The position numbers were made by a program, and so were the translations under genes. This document shows, piece after piece, positions 18,051 to 26,692 of a DNA stretch of 44,985 bases. Within the stretch, counting starts at the first letter, position 1. Each line of letters opens with the position of its first letter. Location of the stretch: assembly GCA_031271785.1 (NCBI GenBank), contig JAISUZ010000023.1:1-44985 (forward strand), in the 5' to 3' direction. This DNA is from Fibrobacter sp. (GTDB lineage: Bacteria; Fibrobacterota; Fibrobacteria; Fibrobacterales; Fibrobacteraceae). The notes under the pieces were generated by a model that saw only the letters and a list, made by a program, of their open reading frames with translations, ran no database searches and was not told the origin of the DNA.

Positions 18051-19553
18051 ATGAAAAAACTGTTCCTCGCTTCTATCATTGCTATTTCGGGAGCATTTGC
18101 TCAAGAAGTGGCGCCGGCGACGGCTCCTGTACCCGCACAAGCTCCGGCTGCAACCACAGTTACTCCGGCGACTCCCGCACCGGTACAACCCGTTGCAGCA
18201 ACTACCGAAACCGCAACTCACGCTCCGGCAGCGGAACATCCCGTGACTACAGAAGTGGATGCGGCGCACCCTGTTGCAACCACCACCGAAACCGCAACTC
18301 ACGCCCCGGCGGCTGAACATCCCGTAACTACGGAAGCTACTCCGGTCGCTCAAGCCGACAGCACTCCGGCTGCGGAACCGATAGCGGAAGCAGTTCCGGC
18401 AACGGAACCCGCCGCCACAAGCGCTCCGGAAGCAACACAGGAACCCGCGCCGGCTCCGGTAGTAATTGTCAATGTAATTGAACCCGAAAAACCGCATGTC
18501 ACAAAAATCAGAGCCAAAAGAGTTGCTTTGATCGAAATCAATGAATTCAAATTCGATGTAAACGCAAGCTTTGAAATTCAAGCCGGCAAAACATTCTGGT
18601 CAAGCGAAGATGAACCGAGAAAAACCAACCTCGACGAATGGTGGGGGCGCGCCAACCTCGGTTTCGTGGCCGAAGCCAATGACTTCAAAGGACAAATTTT
18701 GCTTCACCTTTACCCGGGCGATTTAAGCAACTATGAGGAATTCAGCCGTAACGACGACAACTTCGCAAATAACGGCGAAAGAGAAGGTTACAAAAATGTC
18801 GATATTTTCGAACTTGAGGAAGCTTGGGCGATGCAAAAAACCCGGTTTGTGAATTTCAAGCTGGGCCGCTGGGAAGAAAACTACAAATCCGGTGATTTCT
18901 TCGGCGGATACCTGAACGGTTACAAAAAAGGTTTCCGTTCCACAACCACCGCTGAAAACCAATTCCAGTTCGGTTTAACTCCCATGAAAGGCGTGGACGT
19001 AAACGTGGCTTTCATCAGTACCGAATCCTTTTTGAATAAAGGCGATTTGCGTTTGATGTTTGAATTCTCGGAACTCAAAGGGCTTGAAAACATGACGTTC
19101 AATTTGGGTTACCGCACCAACGTTTTCGATAAAGTTTACAACTCCAACAGTGATGTGCGCCATCAAATCGCTTTGGCCGTAAAACTTGACGTGATTAAGA
19201 ATACGTTCTCGCTCTTCGCGGAAGGCGCCTTGCTCAATATTGACGCTCAAGAAGTAGACGGCGAAGACAAAATCATCAAACCGAAAAAAGATATCGACAT
19301 GACGCTCCCGGTAACCGGCGGTATCATTCTTCAAACACCGGTAGTGGATAGAGTTATCCTAGAAGCCGAATATATCAAAGACCGCGCCGATACCGAATTT
19401 GCGGAAACAAACAAGCATATCAAAGATGTGCTCGGCGCACTTTATTTGGAGAAAGACCTTACCAGCCGCTTCACACTTTCCGCCGGCTTCCACAGTTTCC
19501 AAAATTCGAGAGACTTTACTCTTTCCGGAAACTTGATCGGGCGCATCAACTGA
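18051..19553 (+). CDS. Outer-membrane beta-barrel protein with Pro/Ala/Thr-rich linker
   Basis: This 500-residue protein has a signal peptide (MKKLFLASIIAISGAFAQ), then about 125 residues almost entirely of Ala, Pro, Thr, Val and Glu, and finally a barrel-like domain from about residue 160 with alternating polar and hydrophobic strands (FKFDVNASFEIQAGKTFW, FKLGRWEENYKSGDFFGGYLNG). The barrel recalls porins with an aromatic girdle, and it ends in a strand, FTLSGNLIGRIN. The linker could span periplasm or peptidoglycan, as in some OmpA-like or TonB-like proteins; that is inference. Within it a 21-residue unit is duplicated. AAGGAG lies 9 nt before the ATG. A perfect-palindrome terminator follows. 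Confidence 0.75.
   Translation: MKKLFLASIIAISGAFAQEVAPATAPVPAQAPAATTVTPATPAPVQPVAATTETATHAPAAEHPVTTEVDAAHPVATTTETATHAPAAEHPVTTEATPVAQADSTPAAEPIAEAVPATEPAATSAPEATQEPAPAPVVIVNVIEPEKPHVTKIRAKRVALIEINEFKFDVNASFEIQAGKTFWSSEDEPRKTNLDEWWGRANLGFVAEANDFKGQILLHLYPGDLSNYEEFSRNDDNFANNGEREGYKNVDIFELEEAWAMQKTRFVNFKLGRWEENYKSGDFFGGYLNGYKKGFRSTTTAENQFQFGLTPMKGVDVNVAFISTESFLNKGDLRLMFEFSELKGLENMTFNLGYRTNVFDKVYNSNSDVRHQIALAVKLDVIKNTFSLFAEGALLNIDAQEVDGEDKIIKPKKDIDMTLPVTGGIILQTPVVDRVILEAEYIKDRADTEFAETNKHIKDVLGALYLEKDLTSRFTLSAGFHSFQNSRDFTLSGNLIGRIN
18192..18336 (+). repeat. In-frame tandem duplication in the Pro/Ala/Thr linker
   Basis: Two 64-nt units, 18192-18255 and 18273-18336, encode VAATTETATHAPAAEHPVTTE and VATTTETATHAPAAEHPVTTE. 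Most nucleotide differences are silent, so the peptide is conserved after duplication. Confidence 0.85.
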
Positions 19554-19571
19554 TTGATGATACTCTTTCCG

Positions 19572-19599
19572 AACGGCTCCCTGCAGGGAGCCGTTTTTT
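19572..19599 (+). terminator. Rho-independent terminator after the outer-membrane protein gene
   Basis: AACGGCTCCCTG / CAGGGAGCCGTT is a perfect 24-bp palindrome running into TTTTTT. The arms are complementary to the centre, so in RNA a 4-nt loop closes a stem of about 10 bp. Confidence 0.92.
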
Positions 19600-19745
19600 G
19601 ATGTGCGAGAAAAGTTTTCGGCGCGATATGTTGCGCCGGCATGAAAGTTAATTACGAATAACGCCGATGCAGAGTCCCCGATCGGAGTCGGGAATAAACT
19701 CCGGAATTAAGCAACATCGCAGGAACACACTTGAAATTTCAAATC

Positions 19746-19879
19746 GGGCAGGGATGGTGACCCGCAGGGCGGAGACGCGCGAGTTACTTGACCGAAGTGA
19801 TCGGTAAGCGCGGCTCCGTTGCACTTGGCTTTAGCCTTAGTGCAATACAGCCCGGCCGGCGCGATGCGCCGGGCACGCC
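19746..19879 (-). repeat. Type A structured repeat, copy A1
   Basis: On the plus strand the element runs from GGGCAGGGATGGTGACCCG to the box GCGCCGGGCACGCC (19866-19879). The central hairpin pairs TTGCACT (19819-19825) with AGTGCAA (19839-19845) and GGC/GCC inside. The terminal hairpin is CCGGCGC-GAT-GCGCCGG (19856-19872). The box end is 5 bp from the rsgA stop codon. The 140 bp between the previous terminator and this element hold nothing I recognise apart from a short match (GCGCCGGCATGAAA, 19633-19646) to the loops of copies A2 and B3. Confidence 0.85.
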
Positions 19880-19884
19880 AAAAC

Positions 19885-20976
19885 TCAATCTTTGGCGTTT
19901 AAAATGCGGAGATAACTTTCATAGCGCGGGCGGCTGATTTTTCCGTTTTCCACTGCGCGAAGCACTGCACAACCCGGCTCGGAGATATGCAGACAATCAC
20001 CGTACTTACAAGTGAATAAATCATCTTCAAAAAAACCGGGGAACGAACGCGCGAGTTCATGCCTGTCCAAATCGAGAATACCGAGTGCGCGAATGCCCGG
20101 CGTATCAATTACCATGCCGCCGCCCGGAAGGTCGAGAAGGCTTGAAGATGTAGTGGTGTGCCGCCCCTTTCCGTCTTTATCGCGCACATAGCCCGTGCGG
20201 AGTTCCGCCGAAGGTACTAACAAATTAATAAGGCTTGATTTCCCTACGCCGCTTTTCCCGCTGAACACCGAAACTTTACCGGCCGTAATGCGTTTCAATG
20301 CATCCAAACCTTCTCCGGTTTTGCAGCTGAAAGGAATAAAGCCGTCCACGAGTTTCACAAAGTCGAGAATCTCATTTGGGATTTCGGCAACAAGGTCGAT
20401 TTTATTCAATACCATCACGAGCGGCAAATGATTCCAATTCGCCGCAAGAAGAAAGCGGTCGGCAAAGCCGTAACTGAATGAAGGCTGTTCCACGGAAGCC
20501 ACGAGAATCACTTGATCGATGTTCGCGGCGAGCGTAAGTTCTTCGCGGATCCGGTCGCGCGGCCCCGGACGTTTCAGTTCCGATCGCCGCGGCTTCACTT
20601 TCACGAGAGAATATTCCCCGGCAAGCGTTACGCCAAGCACCACGGAATCTCCCACCGCCGGAAACTCGCCGAGTTCATCCACCACGGTCGCGCGGTAAAT
20701 CGCACTCACCGTTTCTCCCGTACTCAGCCGCACTTCGAAGGTCCGGCGGTGCACTTCCTGCACCAATCCCTCAACCGTACATTCTTCGGAAAAATCGTTC
20801 ACCGGATTTTTTAAACGCTTTAAACGCGGATTTTTAAACTCGCGGCTCCACCGTTCCTTCACCGGACGTTCGTCAAGAACTCCTTTTTCCCACATTTCCA
20901 TAGCATTTACGCGCTTTGCGCGGTTTTCCCGCCGTGAAACATGAGTCCCTTTTTCATTTTCATTCCGGCTACTCAT
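19885..20976 (-). CDS. rsgA: Small ribosomal subunit biogenesis GTPase RsgA
   Basis: RsgA is a circularly permuted GTPase that checks late maturation of the 30S subunit. The 363 residues show an N-terminal basic tail (about 1-45), an OB-fold (CTVEGLVQEVHRRTFEVRLSTG), then permuted G motifs in the order G4 (LNKIDLV), G5-like (FSCKTGEG), G1 (GKSGVGKSS), G2 (GRHTTTSS) and G3 (DTPG). The C-terminal zinc site has CKYGDCLHISEPGC. The Lys/Arg-rich N-terminal tail is longer than in many homologues. ATG 20976 has no Shine-Dalgarno sequence; later in-frame Met codons (MEMWEKG) are possible starts. The start lies only 25 bp from the divergent prenyltransferase start. A type A repeat follows the stop by 5 bp. 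Confidence 0.93.
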   Translation of the reverse strand: MSSRNENEKGTHVSRRENRAKRVNAMEMWEKGVLDERPVKERWSREFKNPRLKRLKNPVNDFSEECTVEGLVQEVHRRTFEVRLSTGETVSAIYRATVVDELGEFPAVGDSVVLGVTLAGEYSLVKVKPRRSELKRPGPRDRIREELTLAANIDQVILVASVEQPSFSYGFADRFLLAANWNHLPLVMVLNKIDLVAEIPNEILDFVKLVDGFIPFSCKTGEGLDALKRITAGKVSVFSGKSGVGKSSLINLLVPSAELRTGYVRDKDGKGRHTTTSSSLLDLPGGGMVIDTPGIRALGILDLDRHELARSFPGFFEDDLFTCKYGDCLHISEPGCAVLRAVENGKISRPRYESYLRILNAKD

Positions 20977-21001
20977 CGAAGACAAATGTAGTTTTTATCA
21001 C

Positions 21002-21844
21002 ATGAATACCGAAATGAGTCTCCTGTTAAAAATGCTTCGCCCCGGAAATATGCTGATCGCAATCATCACACTCGCCGCCGGTTTTTTTATTTCCGGCGTT
21101 TCCCTCGGGCAACCTCTTTTTTTACTCGAAGCTCTCGCCCTCGCCGCTGCCGTCGGGTTCGCCAATGTTCACAATGATATTCTAGATGTTCCCGCCGATA
21201 AAATAAACCGGCCCGGCCGCGCGCTTGCTTCCGGGAACGTTTCCGTACGCGCGGCAACCGTTCTTGCCGGAATCCTTTTTATACTTCCCGTACTGCTTGG
21301 AATCTTCATTTCTTTCACGCATACGGTTTTCTTTATTCTCCTCCTCGGCGCGCTTTATCTTTACAACGCCCGCTTGAAACACATTCCTTTGATCAAAAAC
21401 ATTTCCGTCGCGCTCCTTTGTATTTCACCGCTCGCGCTCGCTTACCTCGCCGGCAAAAAATTAAACGTCCTTATCCCGCTTGCCTTTTTTGCATTCCTGT
21501 TAACACTCGCTCGGGAAATTCTCAAAGATCTTGAAGATATCGAAGGCGACCGTATCGCCGAAATCACCACGCTGCCGCTCGTGATCGGAATCAAGCCCAC
21601 TCAAAAAATAGTCCAGGCGCTCCTTATTTTAAGCGCCCTGATGCTCCCTCTCCCGGTTTTTGTCAAAATCTATCCGCTGTCCTTTTTGATACTCGGTTTA
21701 CTCTCCGTAGTTCCGTTCCTCGTTCTCGGTTTCCGCCGAAACGCTCAAAACAAGTTTCGGGCAGCGCAGGTTCAAATCAAAATAGCCATGTTCTGCGGGA
21801 TCTTTACCCTCATCCTCTCTTTCGGAATCCGCCGGTTTTTCTAA
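21002..21844 (+). CDS. UbiA-family prenyltransferase, DGGGP-synthase-like
   Basis: This is a polytopic membrane prenyltransferase of 280 residues with about eight to nine helices. The two Asp-rich prenyl-diphosphate motifs are NDILDVPADKINRPGRAL (58-75) and REILKDLEDIEGD (about 170-182). The NRPGRALASG and EDIEGDRIAEITTLP wording is closer to archaeal geranylgeranylglyceryl-phosphate geranylgeranyltransferases than to UbiA or MenA, whose second motif differs. A product such as an ether-lipid precursor or a quinone precursor is possible; the acceptor cannot be settled from sequence. No quinone gene is nearby. No Shine-Dalgarno sequence is visible at ATG 21002, and downstream Met codons (5, 11) are alternatives. 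Confidence 0.82.
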   Translation: MNTEMSLLLKMLRPGNMLIAIITLAAGFFISGVSLGQPLFLLEALALAAAVGFANVHNDILDVPADKINRPGRALASGNVSVRAATVLAGILFILPVLLGIFISFTHTVFFILLLGALYLYNARLKHIPLIKNISVALLCISPLALAYLAGKKLNVLIPLAFFAFLLTLAREILKDLEDIEGDRIAEITTLPLVIGIKPTQKIVQALLILSALMLPLPVFVKIYPLSFLILGLLSVVPFLVLGFRRNAQNKFRAAQVQIKIAMFCGIFTLILSFGIRRFF

Positions 21845-21872
21845 ATTTCAACGACCGTAAAAATTCGGGATG

Positions 21873-21889
21873 CACTTGAGCTTCAAGTG
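21873..21889 (+). other. Hairpin in the ubiA-purF intergenic region
   Basis: CACTTGA-GCT-TCAAGTG is a perfect 7-bp stem with a 3-nt loop. No T-run follows directly, so it is a weak terminator candidate. The rest of 21845-22029 is very AT-rich with T-tracts and probably holds the purF promoter. Confidence 0.5.
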
Positions 21890-22029
21890 TCTGAGGGGAT
21901 GCTTCATATTCTTTTTTCGGATAAATTAATACTGCAAAAAAGATTCTTATTTTTTCATTTTTTTTACCTGTTTTTTATTTTTTCCTTCTATGTTTTTTAA
22001 ATTACTGCCGACATCAACAGAGGGTTCTT

Positions 22030-23415
22030 ATGCTTGACGAATTACATGAAGAATGCGGTATTATCGGAATTTTTAACGGCGAGAATGTGTGCAGGAATGT
22101 GTCGATGGGGCTCTATGCCCTTCAGCACCGCGGTCAAGAAAGCGCGGGCATTGCCTACACCAACGGAGAAAAAGTGCGGGTGCGCAAATCCATGGGGCTT
22201 GTATCTGCGCTTGTCCGCGAGCATAACCCCGATGAATTAAAAGGTTTTGCGGCCATCGGTCATGTGCGTTACGGCACCAGAGATTCCGGTTCGCCGGCAA
22301 ACACGCAGCCGATTCTCGTTACTTGCAAATGGGGTTACCTGGCGGTTGTGCAAAACGGATGCATCACAAACGCCTGCGAACTCCGCGCGGAAATGGAAGA
22401 AGCCGGACACATTTTCCAAACTTCTTCCGACTGCGAAATCCTGCTTCACGAAATCGCCCGTACCAAAGCCGACTGCCTCGCAAGCGCCATCAAAACAGTA
22501 CTTGCCAAATTGAAAGGCTGTTTCTGTTTTACGTTCTTAACCAAAGATACCATGTACGTCGCCCGCGACGGATTCGGGTTCCGCCCGCTCGCTCTCGCCC
22601 GTCTGGGAAAAAGCTGGGCTGTCGCGAGTGAAACCTGCGCGTTCGATTTGCTCGGCGCCGATTACGTCCGCGATATTCAACCCGGAGAATTTTTAACCAT
22701 CGGGCGCGAAGGTATTCTCTCGGAATCATTCATTCAAAAGAACCGCAAAGCACACTGCATCTTCGAATACATTTATTTTGCAAGACCGGACTCCAAAATC
22801 TTTGAGCAAAGCTGCGACAAAATCCGCCGGAAAATGGGTAAAAAACTTGCCGAAGAATGCCCGGTAGAAGCAGACATTGTGATTCCCGTTCCGGACAGTT
22901 CCACCACGGCAGCGCTCGGTTACTCGCAAGCCTCCGGAATCCGTTTTGAAATCGGACTTCTCCGAAACCATTACGTGGGGAGAACATTCATTGACCCGAC
23001 TCAAAACGTTCGGGAACAAAAAGTGCGGCTGAAATTCAACCCGATTGAAGGCATCCTTAAAAACAAGCGCGTATGCGTGGTGGACGATTCCATTGTTCGC
23101 GGAACCACCCTCAAAATTCTCACGAAAATGCTTCGCGACGCAGGAGCTGTGGAAGTTCATATCCGCATCGCCTCGTCTCCGGTAGCTCACCCTTGCTTCT
23201 ACGGCATGGATTTCCCAAGCCCCGGCGAACTTTCCGCAAGCGCCATGACGCCCGTGGAAATCGCCAAAATGCTCGGAGTAGAAACTCTCGGTTATTTAAG
23301 CGTGAACGGCATGCGCGAATGCACCGGCGACCCGGATTCTTACTGCTGCGCTTGCTTTGACGCCAACTACCCGGAATACACCGGCCGCGAAAACGAAAAA
23401 AACCGCTGCGGTTAA
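22030..23415 (+). CDS. purF: Amidophosphoribosyltransferase (Fe-S type)
   Basis: PurF makes phosphoribosylamine from PRPP and glutamine, the first committed step of purine synthesis. The 461 residues begin with an 8-residue propeptide (MLDELHEE) before the catalytic nucleophile Cys9 (CGIIGIF), as in the self-processing Bacillus type. The glutaminase domain has YALQHRGQESAGI and GHVRYGT; the PRTase domain has the PRPP loop VCVVDDSIVRGTT. Likely [4Fe-4S] ligands are Cys in HCIFEYIYF, HPCFYG and YCCACFD. GAGGG precedes the ATG by 5 nt. A type A repeat starts 11 nt after the stop. No other pur gene adjoins it, although purB is elsewhere in the window. Confidence 0.95.
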   Translation: MLDELHEECGIIGIFNGENVCRNVSMGLYALQHRGQESAGIAYTNGEKVRVRKSMGLVSALVREHNPDELKGFAAIGHVRYGTRDSGSPANTQPILVTCKWGYLAVVQNGCITNACELRAEMEEAGHIFQTSSDCEILLHEIARTKADCLASAIKTVLAKLKGCFCFTFLTKDTMYVARDGFGFRPLALARLGKSWAVASETCAFDLLGADYVRDIQPGEFLTIGREGILSESFIQKNRKAHCIFEYIYFARPDSKIFEQSCDKIRRKMGKKLAEECPVEADIVIPVPDSSTTAALGYSQASGIRFEIGLLRNHYVGRTFIDPTQNVREQKVRLKFNPIEGILKNKRVCVVDDSIVRGTTLKILTKMLRDAGAVEVHIRIASSPVAHPCFYGMDFPSPGELSASAMTPVEIAKMLGVETLGYLSVNGMRECTGDPDSYCCACFDANYPEYTGRENEKNRCG

Positions 23416-23426
23416 TTCTTATAAAG

Positions 23427-23588
23427 GGCGTGCCCCGGCGCGCTCATATAATGCCGGCATGAAAACCGCGCCGGGTCGGGCTATATTTTCGGGGCGCTAA
23501 AGCGCCTCCGAAAACGGAGCCGCGCGGAATACCAAACACAAACTTCAAATAGCGCGTCTTCGCCCTTCGGGTCACTATCCTTCACGCG
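23427..23588 (+). repeat. Type A structured repeat, copy A2
   Basis: The box GGCGTGCCCCGGCGCG opens the element 11 nt after the purF stop. The terminal stem pairs 23435-23442 with 23467-23474 around a 24-nt loop. The central hairpin is TTTTCGG (23486-23492) with CCGAAAA (23508-23514), and GGCGC-TAAA-GCGCC inside. The far end, GTCACTATCCTTCACGCG, matches the other copies, but the middle (23525-23552) diverges. Confidence 0.85.
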
Positions 23589-23674
23589 AAGAAAAGGCAT
23601 TCGTATATGCCTCCAAAAACATTGTCAGCACGCAAGCGTATTGACGTTGTTTTACCGCATTAGTTGAGTTGCCC

Positions 23675-24020
23675 GGTCATGTAAAACTTTCTTTATCTGC
23701 GGTGATACCTATTCCGGCATATACAAACGCCTTAAAAATGCTACCGAGTCCTTCGGGATTTGGGAATGAGGACAAAGTGGCGATGAGTTTGTCATGGCAA
23801 GGGCATAGCCCGCGGCCATCAAAACACGGATTATTCCTCTCCGGATCACCGTGATGACAAAGAAATACATTCCGCGTTCGCGATGACATTCACTGCGCGA
23901 ACTTAATGAATGCGCAAGATGAATACTTGAGTTCTTGAATTATCAAATCCCATATCCCTAATTTTTATGCCTGAAGAAACAGAAGCGGGGAATTAGCAGA
24001 GTTGAAGCGAAAGGGCATCC
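23675..24020 (+). repeat. Repeat D, copy 1, with flanking repeat fragments
   Basis: Positions 23769-23974 are an inverted copy of 44731-44937, with long near-identical blocks such as GACAAAGTGGCGATGA, CGCGTTCGCGATGACATT and GAATGCGCAAGATGAATACT. GTCATGTAAAACTTTC (23677-23692) is a piece of repeat C. The segment 23967-24015 resembles parts of 6560-6835. No gene is visible between purF and 24090. Confidence 0.8.
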
Positions 24021-24089
24021 TCTCCGATGCTTTCCGTTTCCGGAGAATATCCATCATCGCGATAAATAATACTACCTTTGCCTTAAACT

Positions 24090-26021
24090 ATGAAACATTT
24101 TGCCGGGTTCCTGTTCTTTTGGGTGTTTTTCGGAGGCGCCGCTTTTGCTTTAGCCGATGTTTCCGCGCCTCACACCACAGGCACCGAAACCGATGCCGGG
24201 CGGTGGATTACCGATATTCCTCTCCTCGGACAACGTACTTATGATCTTTCCGGGCATAAATCCGAATGGGTTTTAGCGAATTCCATTATGGGAAACCCGG
24301 ATTTATCGCGGCTCGCCATGGGGCTTTCTTCTCCCACACTCCGCCTCCCCATGAAACTTGCCGGGATTTACACGGAAAGGCTTTATTATGACCGGACTAC
24401 GCTCGGGTTAAACGGGGAAAACGGCTTGCTTTTGGAACCGCACCGCACCGCTCCGATAGATACGCCGCTTGCCGCCATCGTTTGGGAACGTTACGCTTTC
24501 AGCGGCAATTCTTTCCGCCTTGATTTTAAACGCCTCATGACGGATTCCATACAACTTAATTTGGGGCTCGCGTCCCATTCCGCTTCCGGCTCCAAAGAAT
24601 ACCGTTATCAAGACGTGACTCATCAGCCGTTTTTTGCCCTCGGGCGCGATTCGCTTTCCATTCCGTTCCGCGGGCGCAATCTTTCCATGAGCAGTATGCA
24701 CATGAAACCGGAACTCGTGTGGTACCTTCCGCTTGGGGAACTGAGCGTGCATGCCAGTTTTTTGAACGTCAGTAACGATGATCTGCCGCCCTATGCCACG
24801 GTCCGCAACGAACTCGACCTGACTCAATACGATTACATTTCGGAGCCTTTTGAAACCGAACTGGAGTCGAGAAATTACGGCGCGGCACTCCGTTTCGCGC
24901 CGCACCGAATGATTTATTTTCTCGCAGATATTCAAACCGGAACGCATGACATCCGCTACGAGAATCTTCCGGCATGGGTTCAAAAAATTACGCCCACCGA
25001 TACGATTCCCGACACCACCTGGTTTGACAGAGATCCCCGGATTTCTTACGAAGCGACTTCGGGCTCTTTTGCTCTCGGTTCTCCGCTTATACTCAATCCG
25101 AAAATTCATTTGGAATACGAGTTTTTAAACGCTTCTCCCAATGAGATGCAAAAAAAAGAATATGAGCAAGACAGAGAAACCGGTTACCTGCAACTGAGCG
25201 ATACCATCGGTATTTTGCGGTTCCGGGCGCAAACCGGAATGCAGCGGAACAGTTCGCTGGATGATTCGGTTGTATATAGAGACGCCTATTCTCTCTACGC
25301 AGAGCTCGCTCTCCCCTTTCACATTCATTTGATCGGGCGTTACAAACAGGATACGCGGTTCCCGGATATCGCCGAACTCCGTTACACGAATCTCGGGCGG
25401 TTTGCATTTCCGAACAAAGATTTAAAACCCGAAGAACGCCGGCAACTAAGCGGCGATATTCAATGGAATACCAATGCGATTTTCTATGGACTCGGTATCC
25501 GGCAGGAACACTTGAAGTACCCGATTCGAAAGCGCTGGGTAACGCTTTCCGGAATGGATTCGGCGCAAACGGCGTTTCAATGGGTGAACCTGCGCGAAGC
25601 GGAAACGCTGGACTGGACGGTTTCGGCGGGGTTGAAACTCGGGAATTGGCAGCTTTACTGGGAACGCTCAAGCGTGCTGAATCGCCGGATCCGGCTTGTC
25701 GATACGCCGACCCGCTTTTATAAGGGGAGTATTTTTTGGAGCGACCGCTTTGTGGAAGAGCGGCTCGGCGTAAGCGTTCGTTTTGATTTCCAATGGTTTA
25801 ACGAACGTTACGACTGCGAATTGAACGAAGAAAATATTCCGCAATTTGTGCGGTTGAAGCCTTACCTCGCCCTCAATTTTGAGGCGCGCATGGAAATTCT
25901 TTCTTTCAATTTTTATTCGCGGATCGACAACTTGAATCACAGTATGTATTACCCGGAAGCCGGTTACACGCCGGAGGGCGTGCGGTTCAGTTACGGCATT
26001 CTGTGGACATTTAAGAATTAA
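24090..26021 (+). CDS. Outer-membrane beta-barrel protein, TonB-receptor-like barrel without plug
   Basis: This 643-residue protein has a signal peptide (MKHFAGFLFFWVFFGGAAFALA) and then beta-strand-rich sequence to the end, closing on the aromatic strand GVRFSYGILWTFKN typical of outer-membrane proteins. The middle contains RFPDIAELRYTNLGRFAFPNKDLKPE, which resembles the conserved L-x-P-E barrel segment of TonB-dependent receptors. I see no plug-domain motifs or TonB box in the first 150 residues, so it may be a barrel-only relative or a Bacteroidota-type putative porin. The ligand is unknown. No Shine-Dalgarno sequence is clear. Its neighbours (repeat D upstream, bfr convergent downstream) give no functional hint. 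Confidence 0.68.
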   Translation: MKHFAGFLFFWVFFGGAAFALADVSAPHTTGTETDAGRWITDIPLLGQRTYDLSGHKSEWVLANSIMGNPDLSRLAMGLSSPTLRLPMKLAGIYTERLYYDRTTLGLNGENGLLLEPHRTAPIDTPLAAIVWERYAFSGNSFRLDFKRLMTDSIQLNLGLASHSASGSKEYRYQDVTHQPFFALGRDSLSIPFRGRNLSMSSMHMKPELVWYLPLGELSVHASFLNVSNDDLPPYATVRNELDLTQYDYISEPFETELESRNYGAALRFAPHRMIYFLADIQTGTHDIRYENLPAWVQKITPTDTIPDTTWFDRDPRISYEATSGSFALGSPLILNPKIHLEYEFLNASPNEMQKKEYEQDRETGYLQLSDTIGILRFRAQTGMQRNSSLDDSVVYRDAYSLYAELALPFHIHLIGRYKQDTRFPDIAELRYTNLGRFAFPNKDLKPEERRQLSGDIQWNTNAIFYGLGIRQEHLKYPIRKRWVTLSGMDSAQTAFQWVNLREAETLDWTVSAGLKLGNWQLYWERSSVLNRRIRLVDTPTRFYKGSIFWSDRFVEERLGVSVRFDFQWFNERYDCELNEENIPQFVRLKPYLALNFEARMEILSFNFYSRIDNLNHSMYYPEAGYTPEGVRFSYGILWTFKN

Positions 26022-26027
26022 AGCGGC

Positions 26028-26102
26028 AGGGATGCGACAGGAATTGCGGAGACGCGTTTCGTGGCTCCGTTTTACCGGCATCAGCTTAGTTCGCGATGAC
26101 AA
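26028..26102 (-). repeat. Degenerate fragments of repeats A and D
   Basis: GCAGGGATGCGACAGG, GCGGAGACGCG and GGCTCCGTTTTACCGGC follow the order of the type A element but lack its second half. GTTCGCGATGACAAAA then matches repeat D. The fragments sit 3' of the outer-membrane protein gene. Confidence 0.6.
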
Positions 26103-26178
26103 AAGAATGCGTGGTTCCCGAAACAAAAAATCCCATGCGCGCGGCACAGGATTTTCAAATTCCATAAACGTTGTCGAA

Positions 26179-26649
26179 TTATTTTTCGACTTGCGTTGTC
26201 AAGAACACCGGAAGGGACATTTGCTCAATTTGGCTCTGCAAGCCTTCGATGGCGTCCATGTGAGCATCTTCCTCATTCAAAATTTGCTGCAGGAAATCGC
26301 GAGTGGCAAAATCGCCGACATCGGAAGCGATCTTAATCCCCTGATTGTAAAGGGCAATCGCGCCTTCTTCGGCTTTATGGTCGTTCGCAAGCTGTTTATC
26401 CACCGCCGCGCCAATGAAAATCTTTTTCAAAGCGGAAACATCCGGAAGTCCCTCGAGAAAAAGAATGCGGCCGATCAATTTTTCGGCGTGCTTCATTTCA
26501 TCAATGGCGCGTTTCTCAAAATGCTTGTGGAGTTTTTCGTACCCCCAATCATCACACATTTCCGAGTGAACCATGTACTGGTTAATAGCTGTTAATTCAT
26601 CTGCAAGCAGTTTGTTTAACATATCGACCATTTTTTTATTGCCTTTCAT
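26179..26649 (-). CDS. bfr: Bacterioferritin
   Basis: Bacterioferritin stores iron in a 24-subunit, haem-containing shell. The 156 residues align throughout with the family. The di-iron ferroxidase ligands Glu18, Glu51, His54, Glu94, Glu127 and His130 are all present, and the haem ligand Met52 is in DEMKHAE, so it should be a true Bfr and not a haem-free ferritin. The start at 26649 has AGGAG upstream (TAGGAGATCATCATG). It follows folE by 43 bp on the same strand. The stop codon lies in the loop of the inverted repeat GTCGAA-N6-TTCGAC (26173-26190), which may shape the mRNA 3' end, though no T-run follows. Confidence 0.95.
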   Translation of the reverse strand: MKGNKKMVDMLNKLLADELTAINQYMVHSEMCDDWGYEKLHKHFEKRAIDEMKHAEKLIGRILFLEGLPDVSALKKIFIGAAVDKQLANDHKAEEGAIALYNQGIKIASDVGDFATRDFLQQILNEEDAHMDAIEGLQSQIEQMSLPVFLTTQVEK

Positions 26650-26692
26650 GATGATCTCCTAGGTTTGGTGTTATATCCTCAATAAAAGTAAT

